A stretch of DNA of 64,000 nucleotides, from positions 62,001 to 126,000 of the forward strand of contig JAFEEG010000028.1 in NCBI GenBank assembly GCA_018241225.1, read 5' to 3'. The stretch is from Pseudomonadota bacterium (lineage in GTDB: Bacteria; Pseudomonadota; Gammaproteobacteria; Burkholderiales; Burkholderiaceae_C). Under the pieces are notes generated by a model. That model was not told the origin of the DNA. It was given only the letters and a program-made list of their open reading frames with translations, and ran no database searches. Of this stretch, positions 52,735-62,500 are shown piece by piece. The position numbers were made by a program, and so were the translations under genes. The number at the start of each line of letters is the position of its first letter. Position 1 is the stretch's first letter.

Positions 52735-53526
52735 ATGTCCAACTCCCGCCGCCAGTTGCTGGCCGGCTCCGCCACCATGGCCACCGGCGCGCTCGTCGGC
52801 TGCGCCCTGCCGGCCGGTGCCGCCCGTTCGCCGCAGACGCCGTTCGACGTCGCGCAGGCCAGCGTGCCGATCGTCGGCAGCGACCAGGTGTTTCCGGTGC
52901 GCCGCATCTACTGCATCGGACGCAACTACGCGGCGCATGCCCGCGAGATGGGCTCGGACCCGACGCGCGAGCCGCCCTTCTTCTTCCAGAAGCCCGCGGA
53001 CGCCATCCAGGTGGTCGTGCCCGGCACGGTGGCCAACCACCCCTACCCCACGCTCACCAAGAACTACCACTACGAAGTGGAGCTGGTGGTGGCGCTGAGC
53101 AAGGGCGGGCGCGACATTCGCGCGGAAGACGCCTTGTCGCACGTGTACGGCTACTCGCTGGGCCTGGACATGACGCGCCGCGACCTGCAGCGCGAGATGG
53201 GCGACCAGAAGAAGCCCTGGGAAATCGGCAAGAGCTTCGACCACTCGGCGCCCATCGGCCCGATCCACCCGGTGGCCAAGGTCGGCCACTTTGCCGACGG
53301 CGCGATCTGGCTCAAGGTGAATGGCCAGACCAAGCAGAGCGCCACGCTCAAGCACATGATCTGGTCGGTGTCCGAGCAGATCAGCCGCCTGTCGCAGGCC
53401 TTCGAGCTGATGCCCGGCGACATCATCTACGCGGGCACGCCGGAGAACGTCGGCCCCGTGGTGCGCGGTGACCTGGTCGAGATCCACATCGACGGCTTGC
53501 CCAACCTGTCGGTCAAGATCGTCTGA
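52735..53526 (+). CDS. exported fumarylacetoacetate hydrolase-family protein (Tat/lipoprotein signal)
   Basis: 263 residues. Residues 1-30 form a signal with twin arginines (SRRQLLAGS, Arg5-Arg6) and a lipobox-like LVGC (Cys23). The rest is a complete FAH domain: RIYCIGRNYAAHAREMG, PFFFQKPADAI, YEVELVVALSKGG (metal glutamates) and PGDIIYAGTPENVGPV. FAH-fold enzymes, which hydrolyse or decarboxylate keto acids, are normally cytoplasmic. A strong AAAGGAGA 6 bases before the ATG at 52735 supports the signal-bearing start. Possible role in periplasmic processing of aromatic breakdown products. Confidence 0.85.
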   Translation: MSNSRRQLLAGSATMATGALVGCALPAGAARSPQTPFDVAQASVPIVGSDQVFPVRRIYCIGRNYAAHAREMGSDPTREPPFFFQKPADAIQVVVPGTVANHPYPTLTKNYHYEVELVVALSKGGRDIRAEDALSHVYGYSLGLDMTRRDLQREMGDQKKPWEIGKSFDHSAPIGPIHPVAKVGHFADGAIWLKVNGQTKQSATLKHMIWSVSEQISRLSQAFELMPGDIIYAGTPENVGPVVRGDLVEIHIDGLPNLSVKIV

Positions 53527-53556
53527 TCTTCGGGGCGGGCTGCGGCCCGCCGCGGG

Positions 53557-53982
53557 TTACTTCTTCTGGGGTTGCCCCGAGCACACGGCCACCATCACCT
53601 TGCACGGCTCGGTGGGCAGGTGGCTGTCGCACTGGGCGGTGGCTTCCTTGCGGGCAGCGGCGATGGTGGGCGCAGACGCAACGCCCCATTCACCGAAGTT
53701 GCCGGTGGCCATGGCGCCGCAGGCACGGTTGAAGGTGGTGCGGACCACGCAGGTGCCGGTGCGCCCTGCCTTGCGTTCGCATTGGGCGCGGGCCGCGTTC
53801 TCGGCCGAGGCGCTGGTAGGCTGGTCGTAGGCGTAGCCGTAGAGGCCGTCGACCGTTGCAATGGCACCCCACAGCGGCGCGGGTTCGGCCTGCGAGGCCG
53901 CGAAGGCCTTGCCGCCGCACAGCGACAACAGCGCCGTGACGACGGCTGCGCTGCGCAGGACCGTCAGGCGGGGCAGCGGCAA
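53557..53982 (-). CDS. DUF4189-family secreted protein
   Basis: 141 residues. Signal peptide (VLRSAAVVTALLSLCGGKAFAAS), then a DUF4189-like domain: WGAIATVDGLYGYAYDQPTSASAENAARAQC, CVVRTTFNRACGAMATG, AARKEATAQCD, with several cysteines that probably pair in the periplasm. Function unknown. The start appears to be TTG at 53982, one base after the cytochrome c4 stop, suggesting translational coupling; no ATG or GTG keeps the signal peptide intact. Confidence 0.75.
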   Translation of the reverse strand: MPLPRLTVLRSAAVVTALLSLCGGKAFAASQAEPAPLWGAIATVDGLYGYAYDQPTSASAENAARAQCERKAGRTGTCVVRTTFNRACGAMATGNFGEWGVASAPTIAAARKEATAQCDSHLPTEPCKVMVAVCSGQPQKK

Positions 53983-53983
53983 G

Positions 53984-54664
53984 TCAGTCGGCGCGATGGA
54001 AGCGCGACTCGGGCACCGTCTTCAGGTCGCCCGGCAGGCCGCTGATGTAGCTGGCCAGCTGCTTGATTTCCGCGTTGCTGAACTTCTTGGCCTGGCCGCC
54101 CATGACCGCATTGGAGCGGCCCACGATGCCATGGCCGTCGGCCTTGTACTGCTTGAGTGCCACCGTCAGGTAGTCGGCGTGCTGGCCGGCCAGCTTGGGC
54201 ACGGTGCCGTCGTTGGGGGTGGAGAAGTTCGCCCCGTGGCACTTGGTGCAGCTGTTGTCCTTGTCGCGGGTGATGAGAGCCTGCACCGAATCGGCGGGCG
54301 CGGCGGCCGTGGCGGGCAGCGCGGCGGAGCCTTCCATGCCCAGCTGCGAGTAGTAGGCGGCCAGGTCGGCCATGTCCTGCTCGCTGAGCGTGTCGGCAAT
54401 GGCGCGCATGGTGGGGTGCTTGCGGTCGCCGCTCTTGTAGGCCGACAGGGCCGAAGCGATGTAGGTGGCGCTTTGGCCCGCGATCATCGGGACCTTGTGG
54501 ATCTCGGGGAAGCTCGCCTGATAGCCGATGATGCCGTGGCATCCCACGCACATGGCGGTTTTCTTGGCACCGTTCTCAACGCTGCCGGTCGTCTTCTGGG
54601 CCTGTGCCGAGACCGTCACGCAAGCGACAGCAAGGGCAAACATCGTGGTCAACAACTTGTTCAT
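53984..54664 (-). CDS. cytochrome c4, diheme
   Basis: 226 residues. Signal peptide (LLTTMFALAVACVTVSAQAQ), then two heme c domains, each with a CXXCH site: CVGCH (about 39-43) and CTKCH (about 138-142). Axial methionines are likely in PTMRAI and NAVMGGQA. Periplasmic electron carrier to terminal oxidases. It is divergent from the moxR gene (152-bp gap) and followed directly by the DUF4189 gene. Confidence 0.9.
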   Translation of the reverse strand: MNKLLTTMFALAVACVTVSAQAQKTTGSVENGAKKTAMCVGCHGIIGYQASFPEIHKVPMIAGQSATYIASALSAYKSGDRKHPTMRAIADTLSEQDMADLAAYYSQLGMEGSAALPATAAAPADSVQALITRDKDNSCTKCHGANFSTPNDGTVPKLAGQHADYLTVALKQYKADGHGIVGRSNAVMGGQAKKFSNAEIKQLASYISGLPGDLKTVPESRFHRAD

Positions 54665-54816
54665 TTTGCGCGCACAATCTCGTGGAGATATCAGGTTTTC
54701 GGGGCAAACAGCTTTCGATTATATGAAGGCATTTCGCCCCCGAAGGTCGGGGTTTGACCCGGGCCCATCGGCCTGATCCGCACGCTCCCCTTCCACACCA
54801 CTGCCTGGCCTCTTCC

Positions 54817-55659
54817 ATGAAATTCAAGGGTTCCGACAATTACGTCGCCACTGCCGACCTGATGCTCGCGGTGAACGCGTCCATCACCCTCAAGCGTCCG
54901 CTGCTCGTCAAGGGCGAACCCGGCACCGGCAAGACCATGCTGGCCGAGGAAGTGTCTTCTGCCCTGGGCCTGCCGCTGTTGCAATGGCACATCAAGTCGA
55001 CCACCAAGGCACAGCAGGGCCTGTACGAGTACGACGCCGTGAGCCGCCTGCGCGATTCGCAACTGGGCGACGAGCGGGTCAAGGACATCCACAACTACAT
55101 CGTCAAGGGCGTGCTGTGGCAGGCCTTTACCGCCGACGAGCCGGTGGCGCTGCTGATCGACGAGATCGACAAGGCCGACATCGAGTTTCCCAACGACCTG
55201 CTGCGCGAACTCGACCGCATGGAGTTCTACTGCTACGAGACGCGCGAACTCATCAAGGCCAAGCACCGCCCGGTGGTGTTCATCACCTCCAACAACGAGA
55301 AGGAGCTGCCCGACGCCTTCCTGCGCCGCTGCTTCTTCCACTACATCAAGTTCCCCGACGCCGAGACGATGAAGAGCATCGTGGGCGTGCACTTCCCCAC
55401 GCTCAAGCAGGACCTGCTGGCCGCGGCGATGAAGACCTTCTACGACGTGCGCAACCTGCCCGGCCTGAAGAAGAAGCCTTCCACCTCCGAGCTGCTGGAC
55501 TGGCTCAAGCTGCTGGTGGCCGAAGACATTCCGCTCGAAGCGCTGCAGAGCAAGGACGACAAGGTGGCCGTGCCTCCGCTGGTGGGTGCGCTGCTCAAGA
55601 ACGAGCAGGACGTGACCCTGTTCGAGAAGCTCGTGTTCATGCAGCGCCACAACCGCTAA
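54817..55659 (+). CDS. MoxR-family AAA+ ATPase
   Basis: 280 residues. Walker A GEPGTGKTMLAEEV (about 33-46), Walker B VALLIDEIDKADIEFPNDLL, sensor 1 VFITSNNEKELPDAFLRR. It belongs to the CoxD-like MoxR branch, which works with a von Willebrand factor A partner to mature or insert metals into target enzymes. The VWA partner is encoded at 56291, after a GNAT acetyltransferase gene. Confidence 0.92.
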   Translation: MKFKGSDNYVATADLMLAVNASITLKRPLLVKGEPGTGKTMLAEEVSSALGLPLLQWHIKSTTKAQQGLYEYDAVSRLRDSQLGDERVKDIHNYIVKGVLWQAFTADEPVALLIDEIDKADIEFPNDLLRELDRMEFYCYETRELIKAKHRPVVFITSNNEKELPDAFLRRCFFHYIKFPDAETMKSIVGVHFPTLKQDLLAAAMKTFYDVRNLPGLKKKPSTSELLDWLKLLVAEDIPLEALQSKDDKVAVPPLVGALLKNEQDVTLFEKLVFMQRHNR

Positions 55660-55679
55660 AGACCGAAAGAGCCGGCACC

Positions 55680-56270
55680 ATGAGTTCTTCCTTCATCGAA
55701 CCGGTGAACCTCTCGGCCCGCGGCGTGGCCATGGTGCCGCTCACGCTGGAGCACGAGCAGGGCCTGCGCGAAGCCGCGGCCGACGGCCAGTTGTGGCAGC
55801 TGCGCGTGACCTCGGTGCCCGAGCCGGAGAAGACGCGCGCCTACATCGAGGCCGCGCTGAACGCGACCGACCGCTTTGCCTTTGCGGTGGTCGAAGAGGC
55901 CACGGGCAAGGTGATCGGCACCAGCAGCTATCACGACGTATTGCCGGCCGTGAGGCGCGTGGAGATCGGCTACACCTGGTACGCCAAGAGCACGCAGCGC
56001 ACACACGTGAACACCACGTGCAAGCTGCTGCTGCTGTCGCACGCCTTCGAAACCCTGGGCTGCAACGTGGTGGGCTGGCGCACCGACAATTTCAACTTCG
56101 CCTCGCAAGCGGCCATCGAGCGCCTTGGCGCAAAGAAGGACGGCGTGATCCGCGGGCACGCCCTGCGCCGCGACGGCACGATTCGCGACACGGTGATGTA
56201 CAGCCTGCGCAGCGGCGAGTGGCCCGAGGTGAAGGCGCAGCTGCTGTACCTGCTGGACAAGCCGCGCTGA
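55680..56270 (+). CDS. GNAT-family N-acetyltransferase (RimJ/RimL-like)
   Basis: 196 residues. GNAT pattern: VPLTLEHEQGLREAA at the start, FAFAVVEEATGKVIGTSSYHDV, VEIGYTWYAKSTQRTHVNTTCKLLLLSHAFETLGC (acetyl-CoA binding region) and NFASQAAIERLGAKKDGVIRGH. RimJ/RimL-type enzymes acetylate protein N-termini or amino-sugar antibiotics. It is placed between moxR (20-bp gap) and the VWA gene (20-bp gap), all on one transcript. Substrate could be a component of that system. Confidence 0.88.
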   Translation: MSSSFIEPVNLSARGVAMVPLTLEHEQGLREAAADGQLWQLRVTSVPEPEKTRAYIEAALNATDRFAFAVVEEATGKVIGTSSYHDVLPAVRRVEIGYTWYAKSTQRTHVNTTCKLLLLSHAFETLGCNVVGWRTDNFNFASQAAIERLGAKKDGVIRGHALRRDGTIRDTVMYSLRSGEWPEVKAQLLYLLDKPR

Positions 56271-56290
56271 GAGGCACAAAGGAGCCGGGC

Positions 56291-57478
56291 ATGCTCATCG
56301 ATTTCTTCTACACCCTGCGCTCGGCCAAGCTGCCGGTATCGGTCAAGGAATACCTCACGCTGCTGGAGGCGCTGCAGGCCGACGTGGTCGGCCCCAATTC
56401 CGAGGACGCCTTCAGCCTCGACGACTTCTACTACCTCAGCCGCACCGCGCTGGTGAAGGACGAGAAGCACTTCGACAAGTTCGACCGTGCCTTCTCGGCC
56501 TACTTCAAGGGCATCGAGCTGCTCACCGACTTCACCAAGGACGTGCCGCTGGACTGGCTGCGCAAGACGCTGGAGCGCGAGTTCACCGCCGAGGAAAAGG
56601 CCAAGATCGAGAAGATGGGCTGGGACGAGCTCATGGAAACGCTCAAGAAGCGCTTCGAGGAGCAGAAGGAACGTCACGAAGGCGGCAACAAGTGGATCGG
56701 CACGGGCGGCACCTCCCCCTTCGGCCATGGCGGCTACAACCCGCAGGGCATTCGCATCGGCGGCGCCGGCAAGAACAAGAGCGCCGTGAAGGTGTGGGAC
56801 CAGCGCGCCTTCAAGGACTACGACGACACCCAGGAGCTGGGCACGCGAAACATCAAGGTGGCGCTGCGCCGCCTGCGCAAGTTTGCGCGCGAGGGCCACG
56901 AGGACGAGCTGGACCTGGACGAGACCATCAGCCGCACCGCCGCCAACGCCGGCTACCTCGACATCAAGATGCGGCCCGAGCGCCACAACAACGTGAAGGT
57001 GCTGCTGCTGATGGACGTGGGCGGCACCATGGACGAGCACATCCAGCGTGTGGAAGAACTCTTCTCGGCCGTGAAGACCGAGTTCAAGCACCTGGAGTTC
57101 TATTACTTCCACAACTGCGTGTACGACTTCATGTGGAAGAACAACCGTCGGCGCTTCTCGGAGAAGTTCCCCACCTGGGACATCATTCGCAAGTACAACA
57201 AGGACTACAAGCTGATCTTCGTGGGCGACGCCACCATGAGTCCCTACGAGATCCTGCAGCCCGGCGGCAGCGTCGAATACAACAACGAGGAAGCCGGTGC
57301 CGAGTGGCTGCAGCGCCTGACGCATGCCTTCCCCAAGTTCGCCTGGATCAACCCCGAGCCGCATGGCGTGTGGCAGTACCGCCAGAGCATTGCCGTGGTC
57401 CAGCAGCTCATGTCGCACCGCATGTTCCCGCTCACCCTGCGCGGGCTGGAAGACGCGATGCGCTTGCTTACCAAATAG
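56291..57478 (+). CDS. VWA-domain protein, CoxE-like
   Basis: 395 residues. N-terminal helical domain (about 1-190: LIDFFYTLRSAKLPVSVKEYLTLLEAL, a charged linker and a Gly-rich GGTSPFGHGGYNPQGIRIGGAG), then a VWA-like domain (about 230-395). The MIDAS motif reads DVGGTMDE instead of the usual DXSXS, so metal binding is altered. VGDATMSPYEIL and the rest of the fold are present. Partner of the MoxR ATPase upstream; such pairs serve as maturation chaperones. GGAG lies before the ATG at 56291. Confidence 0.9.
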   Translation: MLIDFFYTLRSAKLPVSVKEYLTLLEALQADVVGPNSEDAFSLDDFYYLSRTALVKDEKHFDKFDRAFSAYFKGIELLTDFTKDVPLDWLRKTLEREFTAEEKAKIEKMGWDELMETLKKRFEEQKERHEGGNKWIGTGGTSPFGHGGYNPQGIRIGGAGKNKSAVKVWDQRAFKDYDDTQELGTRNIKVALRRLRKFAREGHEDELDLDETISRTAANAGYLDIKMRPERHNNVKVLLLMDVGGTMDEHIQRVEELFSAVKTEFKHLEFYYFHNCVYDFMWKNNRRRFSEKFPTWDIIRKYNKDYKLIFVGDATMSPYEILQPGGSVEYNNEEAGAEWLQRLTHAFPKFAWINPEPHGVWQYRQSIAVVQQLMSHRMFPLTLRGLEDAMRLLTK

Positions 57479-57507
57479 TCCCGGCTGAAGTAGTCCTGCG
57501 GGCGTGT

Positions 57508-57555
57508 TGACATTTCCGCCCGGGTCGATCGGCGGGCAATGTCAGAATCGACCCG
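57508..57555 (+). promoter_or_regulatory. possible H-type pseudoknot abutting the tamA start codon
   Basis: Stem A: TGACATT (57508-57514) with AATGTCA (57538-57544), continued by CCGCC (57516-57520) with GGCGG (57531-57535), loop CGGGTCGATC (57521-57530). The loop bases CGGGTCGAT (57521-57529) are fully complementary to ATCGACCCG (57547-57555), the nine bases directly before the tamA ATG. Both can form together as a pseudoknot, or the second can replace the first. No Shine-Dalgarno sequence is otherwise visible. A terminator for the VWA operon is a simpler alternative for stem A. Confidence 0.5.
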
Positions 57556-59484
57556 ATGCTCAGGGTGGCTTCCTTTCGTGCGCCGGCGTTCTGGCCGGCG
57601 CTTGTGCTTCTGACTTGCGCGCTCCTGCTGCAGGGATGCAGCTTGCTGCCGAAAGCAAAAAGCGAAGAAGAAGCCGCTGCCGGCGGCAATGAAGCCGCCC
57701 TGACCACCAGCGGCAGCAGCGGCGAGGAACGCAAGGACGCCCGCGACGCCTTCACGCTCGAAGTAAGCTCGCCCAACAAGGACGTCACCGAGTACCTGCA
57801 AAAGCACCTGGACCTGCAGCGCTACCGCAAGCTCGACGACCTGGCGGCCAGCGAGGTGTCGCGCCTCATGGTGGCGGCCGAGGCCAATGCCCGCGAATTG
57901 CTGGGCACGCTGGGCTACTTCACCCCCACCATCACGCTGGAGCTGAAGGAAACGTCGGAGAGCGACAAGGCGCCGCGCAGCATCCATGTCGAGGTCGAGC
58001 CCGGGCCGCCCACCAGGGTCGACAAGGTGCAGCTCGACTTCGCCGGCCCCGTGGCCGACGACCCGCGCGACCAGGCGCAGCGCGAAGAGATCCACACCGG
58101 CTGGAAGCTGCCGTCCGGGCAGATCTTCACGCAGTCCAATTGGGAATCGGCCAAGACCTTCGGCCTGCGCACGCTGTCGGCCAAGCGCTACCCCACCGCG
58201 CGCATCGCCAGCAGCAAGGCCGACATCGATGCCGACCAGTCGCGCGCCGAGCTGCAGGTGGGCTACGACTCGGGCCCCGCCTACCGCTTCGGCCCGCTCA
58301 CCATCAACGGCTCGCAGCGCTACGACACCGTGGCCGCACGCCGCATCGCCCGCGTGCCCACCGGCGAGGACTACGACCAGCAGAAGCTGCTCGACGCGCA
58401 GCTGCGCCTTGCCAGCAGCGGCTACTACGACTCGGTCTTCCTCACCATGAACACCGACGAGGGGACCGACCCGCAGGCCGCGCCCGTCACCGCCCAGGTG
58501 CGCGAGGCGCCGCTGCAGAAAGTGGTGCTGGGCGTGGGCTTCACCTCCGACAGCGGACCGCGCGTGTCGGTGGACCATATCCACAACAAGATCCCGGAGC
58601 TGGAGTGGCGCGCGGTCACCCGCTTTTCCTACGACAAGAACACGCAGCTGCTGAACACCGAGTGGACCGGCCTGCCCGCCGAATCCGGCTGGCGCTGGTT
58701 CAACCTGGCGCAGCTGCAGCGCGACAACAACGCCGGCGACTACACCGTGGACAGCGCACGCTGGCGCACCGGGCGCAGCCGCGCGGGCGACCGCATCGAC
58801 CGCAGCGTCTACCTGCAGTACGACTACTCGGTGAGCAAGGGCGTCGACCCACCGCCTTCGGGCGCGGCATTCAGCCTGAACTGGGCCTGGACGGGGCGCT
58901 ACTTCGACAACCCCGCGGCGCCATCCAAGGGCAACGGCCTGGCACTGGAACTGGGCGCGGGCTACACGCTGCTGGGCGAGCGCCTGCCTTTCCTGCGGGC
59001 CTATGGGCGATGGCTGGGCATCTTCCCCATCGGCTCGGATGCCGACCCGCAACTGGCCGCGCGCCGCCCGCGCCTGGCCCTGCGCGCCGAGGCCGGCGGC
59101 GTCAACGCCAAGGACGAGGCGCAGATCCCGCAGCCGCTGGAGTTCCTCACCGGTGGCGACACCACCGTGCGCGGCTACAGCTATCGGCAGATCGGCGTGG
59201 TCAACGCGTCGGGCCGCATCCAGGCCGGCCGCTACATGAACGTGGCCAGCGTGGAGTGGCAGCAGCCCATCGTGCGCAACGGCAAGCTCAGCGACTTCGA
59301 AGGCGTGGCCTTCGTCGATGCGGGTGCCGTGGCCGACCAGATCGGCGGCCTGGGCCAGCTCAAGGTGGGCACGGGCGTGGGTGTGCGCTGGCGCAGCCCG
59401 GTGGGCCCGGTGCAAGCCGACCTGGCCTACGGCGTGGACGTGAAGTCGGTGCGCCTGCACCTGCGCTTCGGCTTCACCTTCTAG
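57556..59484 (+). CDS. tamA: TamA-like Omp85 outer-membrane translocation protein with lipobox
   Basis: 642 residues. N-terminal signal with lipobox LLQGC (Cys28). About 60-330 holds three POTRA-like domains (LEVSSPNKDVTEYLQKHL, VDKVQLDF, FGPLTINGSQRYDTV, YDQQKLLDAQLRLASSGYYDSVFL). The C-terminal 16-stranded barrel contains the VRGY motif (GGDTTVRGYSY, about 531-541) and a terminal Phe. Immediately followed by tamB. TamA-TamB takes part in outer-membrane lipid or protein transport. A lipidation signal on an Omp85 protein is unusual. Confidence 0.88.
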   Translation: MLRVASFRAPAFWPALVLLTCALLLQGCSLLPKAKSEEEAAAGGNEAALTTSGSSGEERKDARDAFTLEVSSPNKDVTEYLQKHLDLQRYRKLDDLAASEVSRLMVAAEANARELLGTLGYFTPTITLELKETSESDKAPRSIHVEVEPGPPTRVDKVQLDFAGPVADDPRDQAQREEIHTGWKLPSGQIFTQSNWESAKTFGLRTLSAKRYPTARIASSKADIDADQSRAELQVGYDSGPAYRFGPLTINGSQRYDTVAARRIARVPTGEDYDQQKLLDAQLRLASSGYYDSVFLTMNTDEGTDPQAAPVTAQVREAPLQKVVLGVGFTSDSGPRVSVDHIHNKIPELEWRAVTRFSYDKNTQLLNTEWTGLPAESGWRWFNLAQLQRDNNAGDYTVDSARWRTGRSRAGDRIDRSVYLQYDYSVSKGVDPPPSGAAFSLNWAWTGRYFDNPAAPSKGNGLALELGAGYTLLGERLPFLRAYGRWLGIFPIGSDADPQLAARRPRLALRAEAGGVNAKDEAQIPQPLEFLTGGDTTVRGYSYRQIGVVNASGRIQAGRYMNVASVEWQQPIVRNGKLSDFEGVAFVDAGAVADQIGGLGQLKVGTGVGVRWRSPVGPVQADLAYGVDVKSVRLHLRFGFTF

Positions 59485-59500
59485 GACGGGCAAGAGGCCG

Positions 59501-62500
59501 ATGACTGACGAGACGCTCCCGCCCACGCAAACGCAGACGCCGGCATCGGCGGCGCCGCCGCGTTCGCGCGGCAAGCGCGTCGTGCGGGCGTTGCTCTGGA
59601 CCGCTGGCGGCCTGCTGGCCCTGGTGGCCATGCTGCTGGCGCTGGCCTGGTGGTGGATCGGCTCGAACCAGTCGCTGGCCTTTGCGCTGACGCAGGCCGC
59701 GCGCTACATGCCGCCCGGGCAGCAGCTGACGCACGAGGATGTCGACGGCTCGTTGCTGGCCGGTGGCCACATCGGCCGCCTGCGCTGGCAAGGCCCCACG
59801 CTGGCGGTGGAGGTGCACGACGCCAGCATCGGCTGGCACCTGCCCTCGCTCCTGCAGCGAAAGCTGTCGCTGGGCGAAGTGCACGTGGCCCGGCTGGACA
59901 TCGAGCCCATCGGCCCCAAGCCCGAGAACAGCCCGCCCCCCGAGCCGCTGCAGCAAGTGGTGCTGCCGCTGGCCATCGAACTGCCCTTCAAGGTCGACCT
60001 GCTGCGCTGGGCCGGCCCGCCCGAGGTGGTGGCCTCCGGCCTGGCGGGCCGCTACCGCTACGAGGCCGGCGAACATCGCCTTCAGGTGGACGGCGTGGAC
60101 CTGGCCGATGGCCACTACAGCGCACAGGTGCAGCTCCAGGGCGCGGCACCGATGGCCTTGCATGCGCAGCTCGACGGACAGGTAAAGGCACCGCTGGATG
60201 CCCGGCGAAGCATCGACGTGAAAGCGCAAGCCCAGCTGCAGGGCCAACTGGCCGGCGCAGATGCACGCCTGCAGGTCAAGGCCGGCATCGAGCCCGCTGA
60301 AGACGCCGCCGGCATGCAAGCCAGCCTGATCGCCGAACTCGCGCCCTGGCAGGCGCAACCGTTCATCCGTGCAGATGCCGAGCTCAAGGAAGTCGACCTG
60401 GCGCGCCTGTGGCCGCAGGCGCCCGCCACCGTGCTCACCGGCGAGGTGCATGCAGGCCCCGATGCGGCGCTCGGCGCCCAGGGCTGGCAAGGCACGGTCG
60501 ACCTGCGCAACCACCGCCCCGGACCGTGGGACGAAGGCCAGCTGCCGGTGGAGCAGTTGCAGGCCAAGGCCAGCTTCGATGGGCACGAGTGGACGGTGCC
60601 TGAACTGGACATTGCAACCGGCGGCGGGCACATCAAGGGCAACGGCAGCTGGCAGCCCGCACCCGACCCGTGGCAGGCCAACATCGAGGTGCAGCGCGTC
60701 AACCTGTCGCAGCTGTACTCGCAGCTGGCCGGCGCCCCGGTCGAAGGCAAGGTGGAGGCACGACAGAAGGAAGGCGGGCGCATCGAGTTCTCGGCCGACC
60801 TGCGCGCGCGCGGCGGCGCCGGTGCCAAGGCCGCACGCGATTCGCTCGAAGGACTGCCCATCGACCGCGTGGCGGCGCACGGCAACTGGCACGACGCGCT
60901 GCTCACCCTTTCCGACCTGCGCATCGAAGCGGCCGGTGCGCAGCTGGACGGGCAGCTTCGCGCGCGGCCCGAGGCCCAGTCGGGCGACGGAACCTTGAAG
61001 CTGATCGCACCCGGCTTCGAAGCACGCGTGCAAGCGGACATGGCGCCGACCAAGGGCCAGGGCCAGCTCGACGCCAAGGTGGACGATGCCGCCGCACTGC
61101 AGGACTGGATCGAGAAACTGCCGGGTCTGCGCAGCGCACTGGCCGACCTGGACCTGCAAGGCAGAGCCACCTTGCAGGCCAAGCTCACCGGCGGCTGGCA
61201 GACGCTGCAGCAGCGCCTGTCCGCACCCGAGCAGCCCGCCCCGCGTGGCACGGCCGAGCCCACGCTGTCGGCACAACTGACGTCGTCCAAGTTCGCCTGG
61301 CAACCCGAAGGCGCGGCCGAGCGCTGGCAGCTTCGCGACCTGCGTGCCACGCTGGACGGCAGCCTGGCGCGCGCCACCATCGAACTCAAGGGCGATGCAG
61401 TCTCGCCCCTGCGGCAGGCAACCCTGGCACTGCAAGGCAACGGCGGGCTGGAGCGCACGCGCCAATGGCGCGCCGAGATCGCCAAGCTCGAAGCGCAGGT
61501 ACGCCCCAACACCCGCAACGCGCCCGCCCCCTGGAAGCTGGCCCTGCAGCGCGCCTGGTCGGCCACCGTGCGCAGCGAATCCGACAACCTGCAGCTGCAG
61601 GGCAGCGGCGGCGTGGCGCTCATCACCGGCCCGGTGCCGGGCAACGTGCGGCTGGAATGGCAGCCCACGCGCTTCAACCAGAGCGGCCCGCCCACCCGTC
61701 GCGCCTGGCGCCTGCAGACGGCGGGCAAGATGCAGGGCCTGCCGATGGGATGGGCCCAGGCCGTGGGCCCCGGCACGCTCAAGGAGCTGGGCGTGAGCGG
61801 CGACCTGATGTTCGACGGCGATTGGGACATCGACGTCGGCGACCAGCTCAAGGCCCATGTGAAGCTGGCGCGGGCCAGCGGCGACATCCGCGTGCAGGCG
61901 GGCGAGGCCGCCATGGTGCGACGCGTGCACAGCACCGGCACGGGCACCGCGGCAGAAATCACCACCGATGCCGGCACCAGCGGCCGCGACGGCCCGAGCA
62001 CGCCCGCAGGCCTTCGGCAGTCGGAGCTGGTGGTGGACACCGATGGCGACACACTGCGCGCCAGCCTGGTGTGGGATTCGGAACGCGCGGGCGTGATCAA
62101 GGCCCAGGCATCCACCAAGCTGGCCAAGGACGGCGCCGGCTGGCGCTGGCCGGACAACGCACCGCTGTCGGGCCAGCTGGATGCGCGCATGCCCAAGCTG
62201 GGCGTGTGGTCCATGCTCGCACCGCCGGGCTGGCGCGTGGGCGGCACGCTGGAGGCATCGCTGGCGCTGTCGGGCAGCCGCGACCTGCCCAACTGGAACG
62301 GCCGCCTGGCGGCTGACGAACTCTCGCTGCGCGCGGCGGTGGAAGGCCTGGACCTGCGTGACGGCCGGCTGCGCGCCACGCTGGGTGGCCGCCAGCTCAC
62401 GGTGGACGAATTCACCCTGCATGGCGGCCCGGGCAGCAGGGTGCGCATTCCGGGCCGAAGCGGCAACCTGAGCACCGCCTCGAGCGAGGCAGCGGCCGAC

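Noticed and set aside
54738-54752. Short inverted repeat CCCCGA-AGG-TCGGGG before moxR
   Set aside because: Only 6-bp arms in a GC-rich promoter gap; expected by chance and not placed like an operator or terminator.
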